This document shows, piece by piece, positions 15,905 through 24,341 of a stretch of DNA of 64,000 nucleotides. Source of the DNA: Pseudonocardia alaniniphila. Lineage in GTDB: Bacteria > Actinomycetota > Actinomycetes > Mycobacteriales > Pseudonocardiaceae. The stretch lies in the NCBI RefSeq assembly GCF_022524485.1, contig NZ_JAKXMK010000022.1, positions 62,001 to 126,000 on the forward strand. The letters run 5' to 3'. Each line of letters begins with the position of its first letter. Within the stretch, counting starts at the first letter, position 1. Both the position numbers and the translations under genes were made by a program. The notes under the pieces are model-generated. The model was not told the DNA's origin. It made no database searches and saw only the letters and a list, made by a program, of their open reading frames with translations.

Positions 15905-17030
15905 GCCGCGTCGGGCTCAACGTGCCGGGAACGACCGCGATGTCGGCAGGCACCGGTTCCCCCGTCACCACCGCCGCGCCCAACGCCGCGAGCGCCGGTG
16001 AGCTCTCGATGCCCGACCCACCCTGACCTGCGAAGAAGTGGAAGCCCGGGTGGTCGGGGCGGGCCCCGACCACGGGTCGGCGGTCCGGCACGAACGACCG
16101 CAGCCCCGCCCAACTGGTGCGCACCGACCGCAGCCCGAGCCCGGTGACGGCCTCGACGCGCTCCAGCCCCGTCGCCACGTCCAGCTCGTCGGGCCGGGCG
16201 TCGTGCGGCTCCACCGGCGTCTCGTCGGCGGGGCTCACCAGCAGCCCGTCGCCCTCCGGTTTGAAGTAGAACCGCTCGTCGGCCTCCCGCACCATCGGCA
16301 GCGGGCCGGCGGGCACCCGCGACCGGGCGGCCTCCGGTATCGGGACCAGCGCGATCGTGCGCCGGAACGGGACGAGCCCGATAGGCGGCACGCCGGCGAG
16401 CCCGGCCACGACGTCGGCCCACGCGCCGGCGGCGTCCACGACGTCGGCCGTGTCGATCGCGGCGTCTCCCGCGTGCACCCGCCAGCCGTCGCCCCGCGGC
16501 TCCAGCGCCGTGACCGGCTCACCGGCCCGGACCGTGCCGCCGCGCCTGCGCAGCCCGCGGACGTAGGCCTGGTGCAGCGCCTCGGTGTCCACGTCCGCCG
16601 CGCCCTCCACCACCGCGGCCGCCCGCACGATGCCCGGCAGGAGGAGCGGACACCGGCGCTCCGCCTCAGAGGGGTCGAGCGCCACCGGGGCCCCCGGCTC
16701 CTGCGCCTGCTCGCGGAGCAGCGCGGCGAGCGCCGCCTCGCCCACGTCGTCCACGGCGATGTGCAGCACCACGCGCGGCGTGAGCAACGGCGGCGCGTCC
16801 AACTCCTCGGCGAGCCGGGCGAAGCGAGGTCCGCTCGCGACGATGAGCGCCCGGACCGCACGGGTGCCGTGGCCGGGGATGTAGGTGGCCGCCGAGCGGG
16901 CGGTCGAGTGCCGGGCCAGTGCGGTCTCGGCCTCGAACAACACCACCGAGCGGGTGGCGGAGAGCTCGTAGGCGATCGACGCGCCGGCGATTCCGCCACC
17001 GATCACGACGACGTCCGCGGAGTCGGTCAT
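15900..17030 (-). CDS. FAD-dependent oxidoreductase (DAO family)
   Basis: 376 aa. The N-terminal dinucleotide motif VVVIGGGIAGASIAYEL binds FAD; FAGQGGSGIESSPALAALGA near the C-terminus is the conserved closing FAD loop of D-amino-acid oxidase/glycine oxidase-like proteins. HSTARSAATYIPGHG matches the family's Arg/Ser-rich second block. It would oxidise an amine or amino acid, but the substrate cannot be named. ATG at 17030. It precedes the P450 by 39 bp on the same strand, though the palindrome between them suggests separate control. Confidence 0.8.
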   Translation of the reverse strand: MTDSADVVVIGGGIAGASIAYELSATRSVVLFEAETALARHSTARSAATYIPGHGTRAVRALIVASGPRFARLAEELDAPPLLTPRVVLHIAVDDVGEAALAALLREQAQEPGAPVALDPSEAERRCPLLLPGIVRAAAVVEGAADVDTEALHQAYVRGLRRRGGTVRAGEPVTALEPRGDGWRVHAGDAAIDTADVVDAAGAWADVVAGLAGVPPIGLVPFRRTIALVPIPEAARSRVPAGPLPMVREADERFYFKPEGDGLLVSPADETPVEPHDARPDELDVATGLERVEAVTGLGLRSVRTSWAGLRSFVPDRRPVVGARPDHPGFHFFAGQGGSGIESSPALAALGAAVVTGEPVPADIAVVPGTLSPTRL

Positions 17031-17391
17031 GGGTCTGACGCTAGTGCCGAGGAAACGAGGTCGTCTCCCCCGCCTCCGACGACAGCGCAGCCCAGACGGC
17101 GCCTTGCGGCGTTGTCGTCGGCGCCGATACAACAGCGGTATCGGCGCCTCCTCCGCCTTGCGATACCCCGGGTCCGGGCAACGGCACCAGGCGGAAAACC
17201 TGTAGCGCCCTGCGAACCGACCTCGTACGGTTCCTCCCATGCGCCTGTAGAGACGACCGCCTCGTGCGGCACCGCGGCCCGGATCTCTCGTCCGCGCCGT
17301 TCCGTCCCCGTCATCCGGCCGGCCCCGGGTTCCTCCCGGCTCCGCCGCCGTTGCGGCCGCCGGCCTCGTCATCACCCTGCAGGAGGCACTC
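17031..17391. other. Divergent intergenic region with a long inverted repeat
   Basis: 360 bp without a convincing gene. It contains a perfect inverted repeat with 11-bp arms (17120-17130 and 17138-17148, loop AACAGCG) and a TACGGT -10-like box at 17226-17231 ahead of a four-codon ATG-CGC-CTG-TAG. About 150 nt of GC-rich leader then runs to the small gene at 17392. The inverted repeat could be an operator for the FAD oxidoreductase or the small gene. Confidence 0.4.
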
Positions 17392-17652
17392 ATGCGTGAT
17401 CCATTGCTGTCCACCGCCGCGGGCGACCCCGCCCTCGACGCCACCCTTCCCACCGACACCGTCCTGCGCGACACCGTTCTCGGACGGCCGGTTCCGCCCG
17501 CCGATGCGGACGAACCCGCGCCGTCCAACAGGGCGGCCCGTCGCGGACGCTCGGGCAAGAAGACCCGCAGCGGCGCCGTGCTACCCGGCGCCCCGAGTCG
17601 TGCCCGAGCTGCGCAGGGCCGCCGGATCAACCCTGTACGCCGCACGGGTTGA
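17392..17652 (+). CDS. Small basic hypothetical protein
   Basis: 86 aa. AGGAGG stands 5 nt before the ATG, the strongest reason to accept it. The N-terminal half is acidic and Thr/Asp-rich; the C-terminal half is strongly basic (SNRAARRGRSGKKTRSG...RRINPVRRTG), hinting at nucleic acid or polyphosphate binding. No family is recognised. A perfect 15-bp hairpin terminator follows immediately, consistent with a short monocistronic transcript. Confidence 0.5.
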   Translation: MRDPLLSTAAGDPALDATLPTDTVLRDTVLGRPVPPADADEPAPSNRAARRGRSGKKTRSGAVLPGAPSRARAAQGRRINPVRRTG

Positions 17653-17660
17653 TCCCCCCG

Positions 17661-17696
17661 GTACCGCCGGCCTCGCGTCCACGAGGCCGGCGGTAC
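17661..17696 (+). terminator. Strong hairpin terminator
   Basis: Perfect 15-bp stem (17661-17675 with 17682-17696) and 6-nt loop CGTCCA, directly after the small basic gene. Confidence 0.75.
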
Positions 17697-17700
17697 ACCC

Positions 17701-17762
17701 GCGACATGGACGCATCTCGCTGATCGCGCGCGCGATCGTCCCTCGTCATGCGTCCATGTCGC
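17701..17762. repeat. Inverted-repeat element, copy 1 (32-nt spacer)
   Basis: Perfect 15-bp arms GCGACATGGACGCAT (17701-17715) and its complement (17748-17762) around a 32-nt spacer that holds a GATCGCGCGCGCGATC palindrome. A second element with related arms and exactly the same spacer length is at 40524-40587. It lies just upstream of the PPTase gene. Confidence 0.65.
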
Positions 17763-17807
17763 GCTCATAACCCTGGGGCTGCCGGGGAAACGTGTGACCA
17801 TGGCTGG

Positions 17808-18503
17808 GTGGCCATCGCGCGCAACAACACCGCCACCACCGTCTGGTGGGCAGCCCCCGTCCCGCCGGAGGCCGCGCCCGGCCTCGTCGCGCTTCTGGAC
17901 GCGCACGAGCGAGCCCGCCTCGACCGCTTCCGGTTGGCCGCCGACCGCGCTCGCTACGTCGCCGCGCACGCGCTTGCGCGGATCGTGCTGGCCGAGGCCG
18001 TCGGCAGGCCGGCGGGCGATCTCCGGTTCGACCGCACCTGCCAGTGCGGGCAGCAGCACGGCAAGCCCGTCCTCGTCGACGGGCCGGGCTTCTCGCTGAC
18101 CCACGCCGGAGACTTCGTGGGAGTCGCCGTGCATCCGGGCGGCTCGGTCGGTCTCGACGTCGAGCAGGTCCGGGAGCTCACCGACCTCGCCGCGATGGCC
18201 GAGCACGTCTGCTCCCCGGCGGAGTCGGTGGCCGACACGGCGTCGTTCTTCATCGCGTGGACGCGTAAGGAAGCGCTGCTCAAGGCCACCGGTGCCGGAC
18301 TGTCCAGCCCGATGAAGGCGATCACGCTCGGGCCGTCCGGCGTGCGGGAGTGGACCGGCGACGGCGCCCCGTCCGGGCCGGTGTGGCTGCGGGACCTGCA
18401 TCCCGGCGGCGACTACCGGGCGGCTGTGGCCGGGCTCGGCACGGCGCCGCCCCGCGTCGACGAGGTGGACGGCAACGCCCTCCTGCGCGCCGGAGTGAGC
18501 TGA
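17808..18503 (+). CDS. Sfp-type 4'-phosphopantetheinyl transferase
   Basis: 231 aa. GLDVEQV (Asp117, Glu119) and FFIAWTRKEALLKATG (Trp151, Lys154, Glu155, Lys159) are the Mg/CoA-binding signatures of Sfp/EntD-type transferases, which load the phosphopantetheine arm of CoA onto carrier domains of polyketide or non-ribosomal peptide synthases. FSLTHAGDFVGVAV is the conserved SHS-like block. Start GTG 17808 is the only one that keeps a normal N-terminus; no good SD. No synthase is in the window, so it presumably serves pathways elsewhere. Confidence 0.8.
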   Translation: MAIARNNTATTVWWAAPVPPEAAPGLVALLDAHERARLDRFRLAADRARYVAAHALARIVLAEAVGRPAGDLRFDRTCQCGQQHGKPVLVDGPGFSLTHAGDFVGVAVHPGGSVGLDVEQVRELTDLAAMAEHVCSPAESVADTASFFIAWTRKEALLKATGAGLSSPMKAITLGPSGVREWTGDGAPSGPVWLRDLHPGGDYRAAVAGLGTAPPRVDEVDGNALLRAGVS

Positions 18504-18574
18504 GCGCGCACTCTCCAGTGGAAGCCGGCCCGAGGCGCCAGGGAACTGTCGGTGGGCTCGGGGATGATGGCGCC

Positions 18575-19906
18575 GTGGGCGTGCGCTGGGTGCTGCACCT
18601 CGACATGGACGCGTTCTTCGCCTCCGTCGAGCAGCTCACCCGCCCCACCCTGCGCGATCGCCCGGTGCTGGTCGGTGGCCTGGGGCCACGCGCGGTGGTG
18701 GCCGGCGCCAGCTACCAGGCTCGCGTGTTCGGGGCTCGCTCCGCCATGCCGATGGGCCAGGCCCGCAGGCTCTGCCCGCACGCCGTGGTGCTCCCCGCGC
18801 GGTTCGCGCTCTACCACTCCCTGAGCGAGCGGGTGATGGCCGTGCTCGCCGACGCCGCGCCCGTGCTCGAACCCGTCTCGCTCGACGAGGCGTTCCTCGA
18901 GCCCCCCACGCTCGCCGGTGCCTCGGCGGCCGAGGTCGAGCGGTTCGGCGCGCAGTTGCGGGCCTCCGTGCGAGCCGCCACCGGGCTCCCCGCCTCGGTC
19001 GGGGCCGGATCCGGCAAGCAGCTCGCCAAGATCGCGTCCGAGCTCGCCAAGCCCGACGGGCTGCGGGTCGTGGCGCCACAGGAGGAGCAGGAGGTCCTCG
19101 CGCCGCTCCCGGTGCGCGCGCTGTGGGGCGTCGGGCCGGTGGCCGAGGCGGGGCTGCGCAAGCTCGGCGTGCACACCATCGGCGAGCTCGCCGCCATGGA
19201 CCTGCGCGAGCTCACCGCCCTGCTGGGCACCGCGATCGGCACCGAACTGCACCGCCTCGCCCGCGGCGTGGACGAGCGGCCGGTCGCGCCGCGAGGTGCG
19301 GCGAAGCAGGTGAGCGCCGAGACCACCTTCGACAGCGACCTCACGGCCATGACGGCCGTGCACGACGCCGTGGCCAGGATGACCCAGGCCGCCCACCGGC
19401 GGCTCCTCGACTCGGGGCGCGCGGCCCGTACCGTCACGGTCAAGGTCCGCAGCGCCGACTTCACCACGTCCAGCCGCTCAGCCACCAGCGGCAGCGGGAG
19501 CACCGACCTCCAGACGCTCACCGCCGTTGCCCAGCGGCTGGCACTCACGGCGGTGCCCGAGGGCGGTGTGCGGTTGATCGGGGTGTCGCTGGCCGGTCTC
19601 ATCGACGACCCCCCGCCTGCGCTGTTCGAGCCGGGCCGGTTCGAGGCCGTGCCGGCGGACTCCGTCCCCGTCGGGCCCGAACCCGACGAGCCCGGTTCCG
19701 CCACGGCACGGCTCGACGACCGCCCCTGGCGCCCCGGCGACGACGTGCGCCACGCCGAGCACGGCCACGGCTGGGTGCAAGGGGCCGGGCACGGCCGCGT
19801 CACGATCCGGTTCGAGACCCGCAGCACGGGCCCCGGCCGGGCTCACACCTTCGCGGCCGACGACGGCGACCTGGTCCGTGCCGACCCGCTTGAGAGCCTG
19901 CAGTGA
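18575..19906 (+). CDS. dinB: DNA polymerase IV (Y-family, DinB)
   Basis: 443 aa. Catalytic blocks are HLDMDAFFASVEQLTRP (Asp10 and Asp12 region), YQARVFGARSAMPMGQARRLCP and VSLDEAFLE (Asp-Glu). GAGSGKQLAKIASELAKPDGL is the conserved palm/thumb junction. It performs error-prone translesion synthesis. The C-terminal extension (about 385-440) with HAEHGHGWVQGAGHGRVTIRFET is typical of actinobacterial DinB proteins; no clear beta-clamp motif was picked out. Start GTG 18575; GTG 18581 is equally possible. Confidence 0.85.
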   Translation: MGVRWVLHLDMDAFFASVEQLTRPTLRDRPVLVGGLGPRAVVAGASYQARVFGARSAMPMGQARRLCPHAVVLPARFALYHSLSERVMAVLADAAPVLEPVSLDEAFLEPPTLAGASAAEVERFGAQLRASVRAATGLPASVGAGSGKQLAKIASELAKPDGLRVVAPQEEQEVLAPLPVRALWGVGPVAEAGLRKLGVHTIGELAAMDLRELTALLGTAIGTELHRLARGVDERPVAPRGAAKQVSAETTFDSDLTAMTAVHDAVARMTQAAHRRLLDSGRAARTVTVKVRSADFTTSSRSATSGSGSTDLQTLTAVAQRLALTAVPEGGVRLIGVSLAGLIDDPPPALFEPGRFEAVPADSVPVGPEPDEPGSATARLDDRPWRPGDDVRHAEHGHGWVQGAGHGRVTIRFETRSTGPGRAHTFAADDGDLVRADPLESLQ

Positions 19907-19942
19907 TCCGGCCCGATCCCATCGCGGCCGTCGAGCGGCGGT

Positions 19943-21280
19943 CTAGGCAGGCGGTCGCCACGGGCGCGGCGGCAGCACCGGGAGCCCGCTCGGGGCGCAC
20001 TGGCCGCCCCGCTCCCCGGCCAGCCGGAAGATCAGCCAGCCGATCAGCCCCGCCAGGATCGAGCCGGCGAGGATGCCGATCTTCGCGTCGTTCACCAGCA
20101 CCGGGTCGGTCAGGGCCAGCTCGGTGATGAACAGGGCCACCGTGAACCCGATGCCCGCGAGCCCGGCGCCACCGATCAGCTGGCCCCACCGCAGTGTGTC
20201 GGGCACCCGCCCGATCCCGAGGCGCAGCGCTATCCAGGTGCCCAGGCTGACCCCGACCAGCTTGCCGACCGTCAGGCCCACCACGATGCCCCAGAAGAGC
20301 GGCGACGCGACGGCAGCGGCGATCGCGTCGCCCGAGAGCACCACACCGGCGTTGGCCAGCACGAAGATCGGGACGATCACGTAGCTGCTCCACGGCTGGA
20401 TGCGCAGCTGCAGCCGCTCGTTCGGCGACACGGCCTCCAGCGCGGCGGCCTGAGCGGCGAGGGCTCGTTCCGGGCTGGGGTCAACGAGGAGGCTGCCGCC
20501 CAGCACCTGCACCCTGGCGATGTCGCGCGGCCGCGGGGCGTAGGCGTTGACGAGCAGGCCGAGCGCGACGCCGACGACGCTCGGGTGCACGCCGGACTCC
20601 AGCACCGCGACCCACATCACCACGGCGATCACGACGTAGATCGGGGTGCGCCAGAAGTCGACGAATCGCAGCCCCAGGAGCGCCAGGAACAGAACGACGG
20701 CCAGGAGCAGCGCCGTGTAATTGACCTGGTGGGTGTAGAAGATGGCGATCGCGAGAACGGCACCGATATCGTCGACGATCGCGAGCGCGAGCAGGAACAC
20801 CCGGAGCTGATCCGGGCAGCGTGGCCCGATGAGCGCGAGCATGCCGATGACGATCGCCGTGTCGGTCGAGATCGGGATGCCCCACGCGCCTGCGGCCGGT
20901 CCGCTCGCGTTGAACAGCAGGAAGATCGCAGCCGGTAGGACCAGGCCGCCGATGGCAGCCACGGCGGGTGTGGCGAGCGCCCGCACACCCCGCAGCTCGC
21001 CCAGCACGGTCTCGCGTGAGATCTCCAGCCCGACGCTGAGGAAGAACAGCACCATGAGGCCGTCGTTGACCCAGTGGCGCAGGTCGAGCGTGAGGTCGAG
21101 GGAACCGACCGAGAACGAGAGCGGCGTGTGCCAGAACTCCTCGTAGCCGCCGACGTTGGCCCAGATCAGTGCCAGCACGGCGGCGGCGAGAAGCAGCACG
21201 GCCGATCCGGATTCGGTCCGCATGAAGGACCGCGCCGCGCGACTCAGCTCGCCGCGCTCGGTTAAGGTCGTCACTGCCAC
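19943..21280 (-). CDS. nhaA: Na+/H+ antiporter NhaA
   Basis: 445 aa with about 11-12 hydrophobic spans. LMVLFFLSVGLEISRE, SASGPAAGAWGIPISTDTAI-type loop and LRVFLLALAIVDDIGAVLAIAIFYT carry the conserved paired aspartates of the NhaA ion site (VDDIGAV). It exchanges external H+ for cytoplasmic Na+. Start GTG 21280 (VAVTTLTERGE) with AGGA 8 nt upstream is preferred over the far upstream start at 21325. It is divergent from a DsbA-like gene; NhaA-thioredoxin fusions are known in actinobacteria, from memory, so the pairing may be functional. Confidence 0.85.
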   Translation of the reverse strand: MAVTTLTERGELSRAARSFMRTESGSAVLLLAAAVLALIWANVGGYEEFWHTPLSFSVGSLDLTLDLRHWVNDGLMVLFFLSVGLEISRETVLGELRGVRALATPAVAAIGGLVLPAAIFLLFNASGPAAGAWGIPISTDTAIVIGMLALIGPRCPDQLRVFLLALAIVDDIGAVLAIAIFYTHQVNYTALLLAVVLFLALLGLRFVDFWRTPIYVVIAVVMWVAVLESGVHPSVVGVALGLLVNAYAPRPRDIARVQVLGGSLLVDPSPERALAAQAAALEAVSPNERLQLRIQPWSSYVIVPIFVLANAGVVLSGDAIAAAVASPLFWGIVVGLTVGKLVGVSLGTWIALRLGIGRVPDTLRWGQLIGGAGLAGIGFTVALFITELALTDPVLVNDAKIGILAGSILAGLIGWLIFRLAGERGGQCAPSGLPVLPPRPWRPPA

Positions 21281-21326
21281 GGGGGGATCCTGCCATCCGG
21301 GTTTCGGGCGCCCGACGCACATCACT

Positions 21327-21332
21327 GGAGGT
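21327..21332 (+). promoter_or_regulatory. Strong Shine-Dalgarno before a non-ATG start
   Basis: GGAGGT with no ATG, GTG or TTG in the DsbA-like frame within 40 codons downstream until GTG 21454, which lies after the CPYC motif. The in-frame ATC at 21337 is 4 nt downstream. Confidence 0.45.
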
Positions 21333-21336
21333 CACG

Positions 21337-21849
21337 ATCACTCTCGACCCCCGGATAGGGAATTACGACCATTTACAGGGCGTACTCGGGGCCGAGCTGT
21401 CGCTCCTCGAGTACGGCGATTTCGAATGCCCGTACTGCCGTAAGGCGGCCCCGGTGATCGAGGAGGTGCGCGAGCGTCTGGGCACCCGTCTCGTCTTCGC
21501 GTTCCGCCACTTCCCCCTGGCAGAGCTGCATCCCTACGCGCTCTCGGCCGCTGTCGCGTCGGAGGCCGCGGCCCTCAAGGGTCAGTTCTGGCCGATGCAC
21601 GACAAGCTCTTCTCGGGCGACGAGCCCGCGCTGCGGCAGGAGGACCTGCGCCGCTACGCGGAGGAGCTCGGGATCCCGCCGGAGAAGGTGGTGTGGCCCG
21701 CCACACAGTTCGTCGAGGATCGTGTGGAGGCCGACTTCAACTCGGGAGTCCGCAGCGGGGTACGAGGCACCCCCACGCTCTTCGTCAACGGGCGGCAGTA
21801 CCACGGTGCCGTCTCCGTCGGAGACCTGATCGCGGCGCTGCTGGAGTAG
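21337..21849 (+). CDS. DsbA-family thioredoxin-like protein
   Basis: About 170 aa. SLLEYGDFECPYCRKAAPVIEEV holds the thioredoxin-fold active site with CPYC; VRGTPTLFVNGRQYHG includes the cis-Pro (TPT) loop. This is the FrnE/DsbA class of disulfide oxidoreductases, without a visible signal peptide, so probably cytoplasmic. The start is uncertain: a perfect GGAGGT at 21327 faces an in-frame ATC (21337), while the only normal start codon, GTG 21454, would delete the active site. Either an AUC start is used or a base differs in the assembly. Divergent from nhaA. Confidence 0.7.
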   Translation: MTLDPRIGNYDHLQGVLGAELSLLEYGDFECPYCRKAAPVIEEVRERLGTRLVFAFRHFPLAELHPYALSAAVASEAAALKGQFWPMHDKLFSGDEPALRQEDLRRYAEELGIPPEKVVWPATQFVEDRVEADFNSGVRSGVRGTPTLFVNGRQYHGAVSVGDLIAALLE

Positions 21850-21862
21850 GGCGAACGTTCGG

Positions 21863-23593
21863 TCAGGTCGTCTCGTCCTTGTCCGCCACGCCCGCCGCGT
21901 CGAACGTGGCGACGTCCAGCAGGGCCTGCACGGCCGCCTGCAGAACGGGCAGTGCCAGCAGGGCACCGGTGCCCTCACCCAGCCGCATCCCGAGGTCGAG
22001 CAGCGGCTCCAGGCCCAGGTGCGCCAGGGCGAGGGCGTGTCCGGGCTCCGCCGACCGGTGCCCGGCCACGCAGTAACCCACCGCGGTCGGTGTGAAGGCA
22101 CCGGCCACGAGTGCGGCTGCCCCGGCGTTCACCCCGTCCAGGAGCACCGGCACCCGCAGTGCCGCGCCACCGAGCACGAACCCTGCCAGCGCCGCGTGCT
22201 CGAGCCCGCCGAACGCGGCGAGCACGCCGAGAGGGTCACGCGGGTCGGGCTCGTGCCGCTCCAGGGCCGCGGCCACCACGGCGGTCTTGTGGGCGAGCAT
22301 CGCGTCGTCGATGCCGGTGCCGCGCCCCGTCGCCGCAGCCGGGGTGGTGCCGGTGAAAGCGCAGATCAGGGCCGCGGCCGCGGTGGTGTTGGCGATGCCC
22401 ATGTCGCCCGTGACGAGACACCGGTTGCCTGCCGCGACGAGGTCCCGGGCGGTCTCGATGCCCACCTCCACCGCCGCCTGGGCCTGCGCGCGGGTGAGGG
22501 CCGGTCCGGCGGTCATGTCGGCCGTGGCGGGCGCGATGCGGCGCGGCAGGAGGCCCATAGCGGCGCCGGGGCCCTCGATCGACCCGGCCACCCCCACGTC
22601 GACGATGCACACCTCCGCCCCCAGCCGCCGGGCGAAGGCGTTGACCACGGCCCCACCGGCCAGGAAGTTCCCCACCATCTGTGCCGTGACCTCCTGCGGC
22701 CACGGCGACACGCCCTGGGCGTGCACGCCGTGGTCGGCGGCGAACACGGCCACCGCGGCGGGCTCGGGTATCGGCGGCGGGCAGGTCCCGGCGATCCCGG
22801 AGAGGGTCACGGCCACGTCCTCGACCTGCCCCAGCGAGCCGCGGGGCTTCGTCATGCGGTCGAGGCGCTCGGCCGCGGCGGTGCGCGCCTGCGCGTCCGG
22901 CGCGACGATCGCGGCGACGGTCTCGGCAAGCAGGTCCATCGGTTCCTCCTCGGGCATTCCCCGCTGTCCGTACCGGTCGTGATGCACGGCCCAGCCCAGC
23001 GGCCTGCGATGCGCCCAGCCCGCCGTGGCGAGCTCCGGCTCGGCCGCGAAGGCGGCAACGGGTCCGACGCACAGGTACGCCACGAGCTCCAGCCGCGGTG
23101 GCAGGCCGAGCAGCGCCGCCACCTCACGCTCGTCACCGAAACTGACCCAGCCGACCCCGAGGCCCTCGGCCCGCGCGGCGAGCCACAGGTTCTGGACGGC
23201 GAGGACCGTCGAGTACGGAGCCATCCGCGGCTGGGTCTGGCGGCCCAGCGTGTGGCGGCCACCGCGAGTGGGGTCGCAGGTCACGGCGATGTTGAGCGAG
23301 GCGTCCAGGATCGCCTCGATCTTCAGGTCCCGGAACGCGACGGCCCGCGCGCCCGGAAGAGAGCCGGCGTAGGCGGCGCGCGCGGCGGTGACGTGGGCGT
23401 GCACCCGCTCCCGCACGCCCCGGTCCCGGATGATGAGGAAGTCCCACGGCTGGGAGAACCCCACGCTCGGGGCGGCGTGGGCTGCGGCGAGCACGCGGCG
23501 CAGCACGGCGTCGTCGACGGGCGCGTCGGGCAGAAAGCCGGAGCGAACGTCCCGCCGGGAGTGCACGACCTCGTAGAACGCGTCGGGGTCCAC
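21863..23593 (-). CDS. bluB-cobT: Fused BluB-CobT: DMB synthase and NaMN:DMB phosphoribosyltransferase
   Basis: 576 aa, two full domains. Residues about 1-215 are BluB (FYEVVHSRRDVRSGFLPDAPV, APSVGFSQPWDFLII, NLWLAARAEGLGVGWVSF), which cannibalises FMNH2 to make 5,6-dimethylbenzimidazole. Residues about 225-570 are CobT (RMTKPRGSLGQVEDVA, MVGNFLAGGAVVNAFAR, VTGDMGIANTTAAAAL, GRGTGIDDAMLAHK), which converts that base to alpha-ribazole phosphate. Fusion puts consecutive steps in one chain. GTG 23593 is chosen (7 bp after the cobI stop); ATG 23674 would add 27 residues and overlap cobI. Last gene of the riboswitch-cobN-cobI unit. Confidence 0.9.
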   Translation of the reverse strand: MDPDAFYEVVHSRRDVRSGFLPDAPVDDAVLRRVLAAAHAAPSVGFSQPWDFLIIRDRGVRERVHAHVTAARAAYAGSLPGARAVAFRDLKIEAILDASLNIAVTCDPTRGGRHTLGRQTQPRMAPYSTVLAVQNLWLAARAEGLGVGWVSFGDEREVAALLGLPPRLELVAYLCVGPVAAFAAEPELATAGWAHRRPLGWAVHHDRYGQRGMPEEEPMDLLAETVAAIVAPDAQARTAAAERLDRMTKPRGSLGQVEDVAVTLSGIAGTCPPPIPEPAAVAVFAADHGVHAQGVSPWPQEVTAQMVGNFLAGGAVVNAFARRLGAEVCIVDVGVAGSIEGPGAAMGLLPRRIAPATADMTAGPALTRAQAQAAVEVGIETARDLVAAGNRCLVTGDMGIANTTAAAALICAFTGTTPAAATGRGTGIDDAMLAHKTAVVAAALERHEPDPRDPLGVLAAFGGLEHAALAGFVLGGAALRVPVLLDGVNAGAAALVAGAFTPTAVGYCVAGHRSAEPGHALALAHLGLEPLLDLGMRLGEGTGALLALPVLQAAVQALLDVATFDAAGVADKDETT

Positions 23594-23600
23594 GGGTGCG

Positions 23601-24341
23601 TCAGCGCAGACCGTGGCCGCGCCCGGAGCGTTTCGGCGGGACGACCAGCGTGGACAGGTAGGGACCGTGCTCATCCGGGTCGAGCTCGCGGGCCGGGCGG
23701 ATGTCCTCCCCCGCAAGACCGAGCCCGGCGCCGTAGACGGCGTCGTCGAGCCGGCCCGTCTCACGCAGGACGGCGAGGGTGGCGGGCAGCATCCGGCCGA
23801 ACTTGTAGGCCGCCACGGCGTCCCCGCGCTCCAGTGCCTCCCGGAACCGCTCAGGGCCGGCGGTCATGGGGAACAGGGCGAGCGACTCGCGGCCCTCCAC
23901 CAGCGACGTCCCGCTGCGCGCGGCCAGGTCCTGCATCGCGGTGATGCCGGGTACCAGCTCGACCGACAGCTCCCCCACCACCGCACGCACGGACGCGGCG
24001 AGGTAGGTGAACGTCGAGTACACGCAGGGGTCACCGATCGTCGCGAACACCGCCGTGCCGCCCGGACGCCCGTCGAACCAGTGCGCCACCTGCGCGGCAG
24101 CCGCGTCCCAGGCCTCTTCCCGGCGCTGCGTGTGCTCACGGTCGTGCAGCGCGAACACCACGCGTTCGATCCGCCACGCCTCGGCGTAGAAGAGCGCGGT
24201 CTGCTCGGCGCGGCCGGTCTCCCCGGAGTCGGCGACGGGCACGAACACGACGTCGGCCGAACCCAGCAGGTTGGCCGCCTTGACCGTGACGAGCTCCGGG
24301 TCGCCGGGACCGACCCCCACCCCCACCAGCGTGCCTGCCAT
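23601..24341 (-). CDS. cobI: Precorrin-2 C20-methyltransferase
   Basis: 246 aa. LVGVGVGPGDPELVTVKAANLL is the SAM-dependent tetrapyrrole methylase N-terminus; FATIGDPCVYSTFTYLA and VELVPGITAMQDLAARSG are the CobI/CbiL-specific blocks. It methylates C20 of precorrin-2, using SAM. TGATG overlap joins its ATG (24341) to the cobN stop, so translation is coupled. The C-terminus ends close to bluB-cobT. Confidence 0.85.
   Translation of the reverse strand: MAGTLVGVGVGPGDPELVTVKAANLLGSADVVFVPVADSGETGRAEQTALFYAEAWRIERVVFALHDREHTQRREEAWDAAAAQVAHWFDGRPGGTAVFATIGDPCVYSTFTYLAASVRAVVGELSVELVPGITAMQDLAARSGTSLVEGRESLALFPMTAGPERFREALERGDAVAAYKFGRMLPATLAVLRETGRLDDAVYGAGLGLAGEDIRPARELDPDEHGPYLSTLVVPPKRSGRGHGLR

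Noticed and set aside
17239..17250. Four-codon ATG-CGC-CTG-TAG as a leader ORF
   Set aside because: A -10-like box lies 7 nt upstream but there is no good -35 and no meaningful codon content; too little to call.
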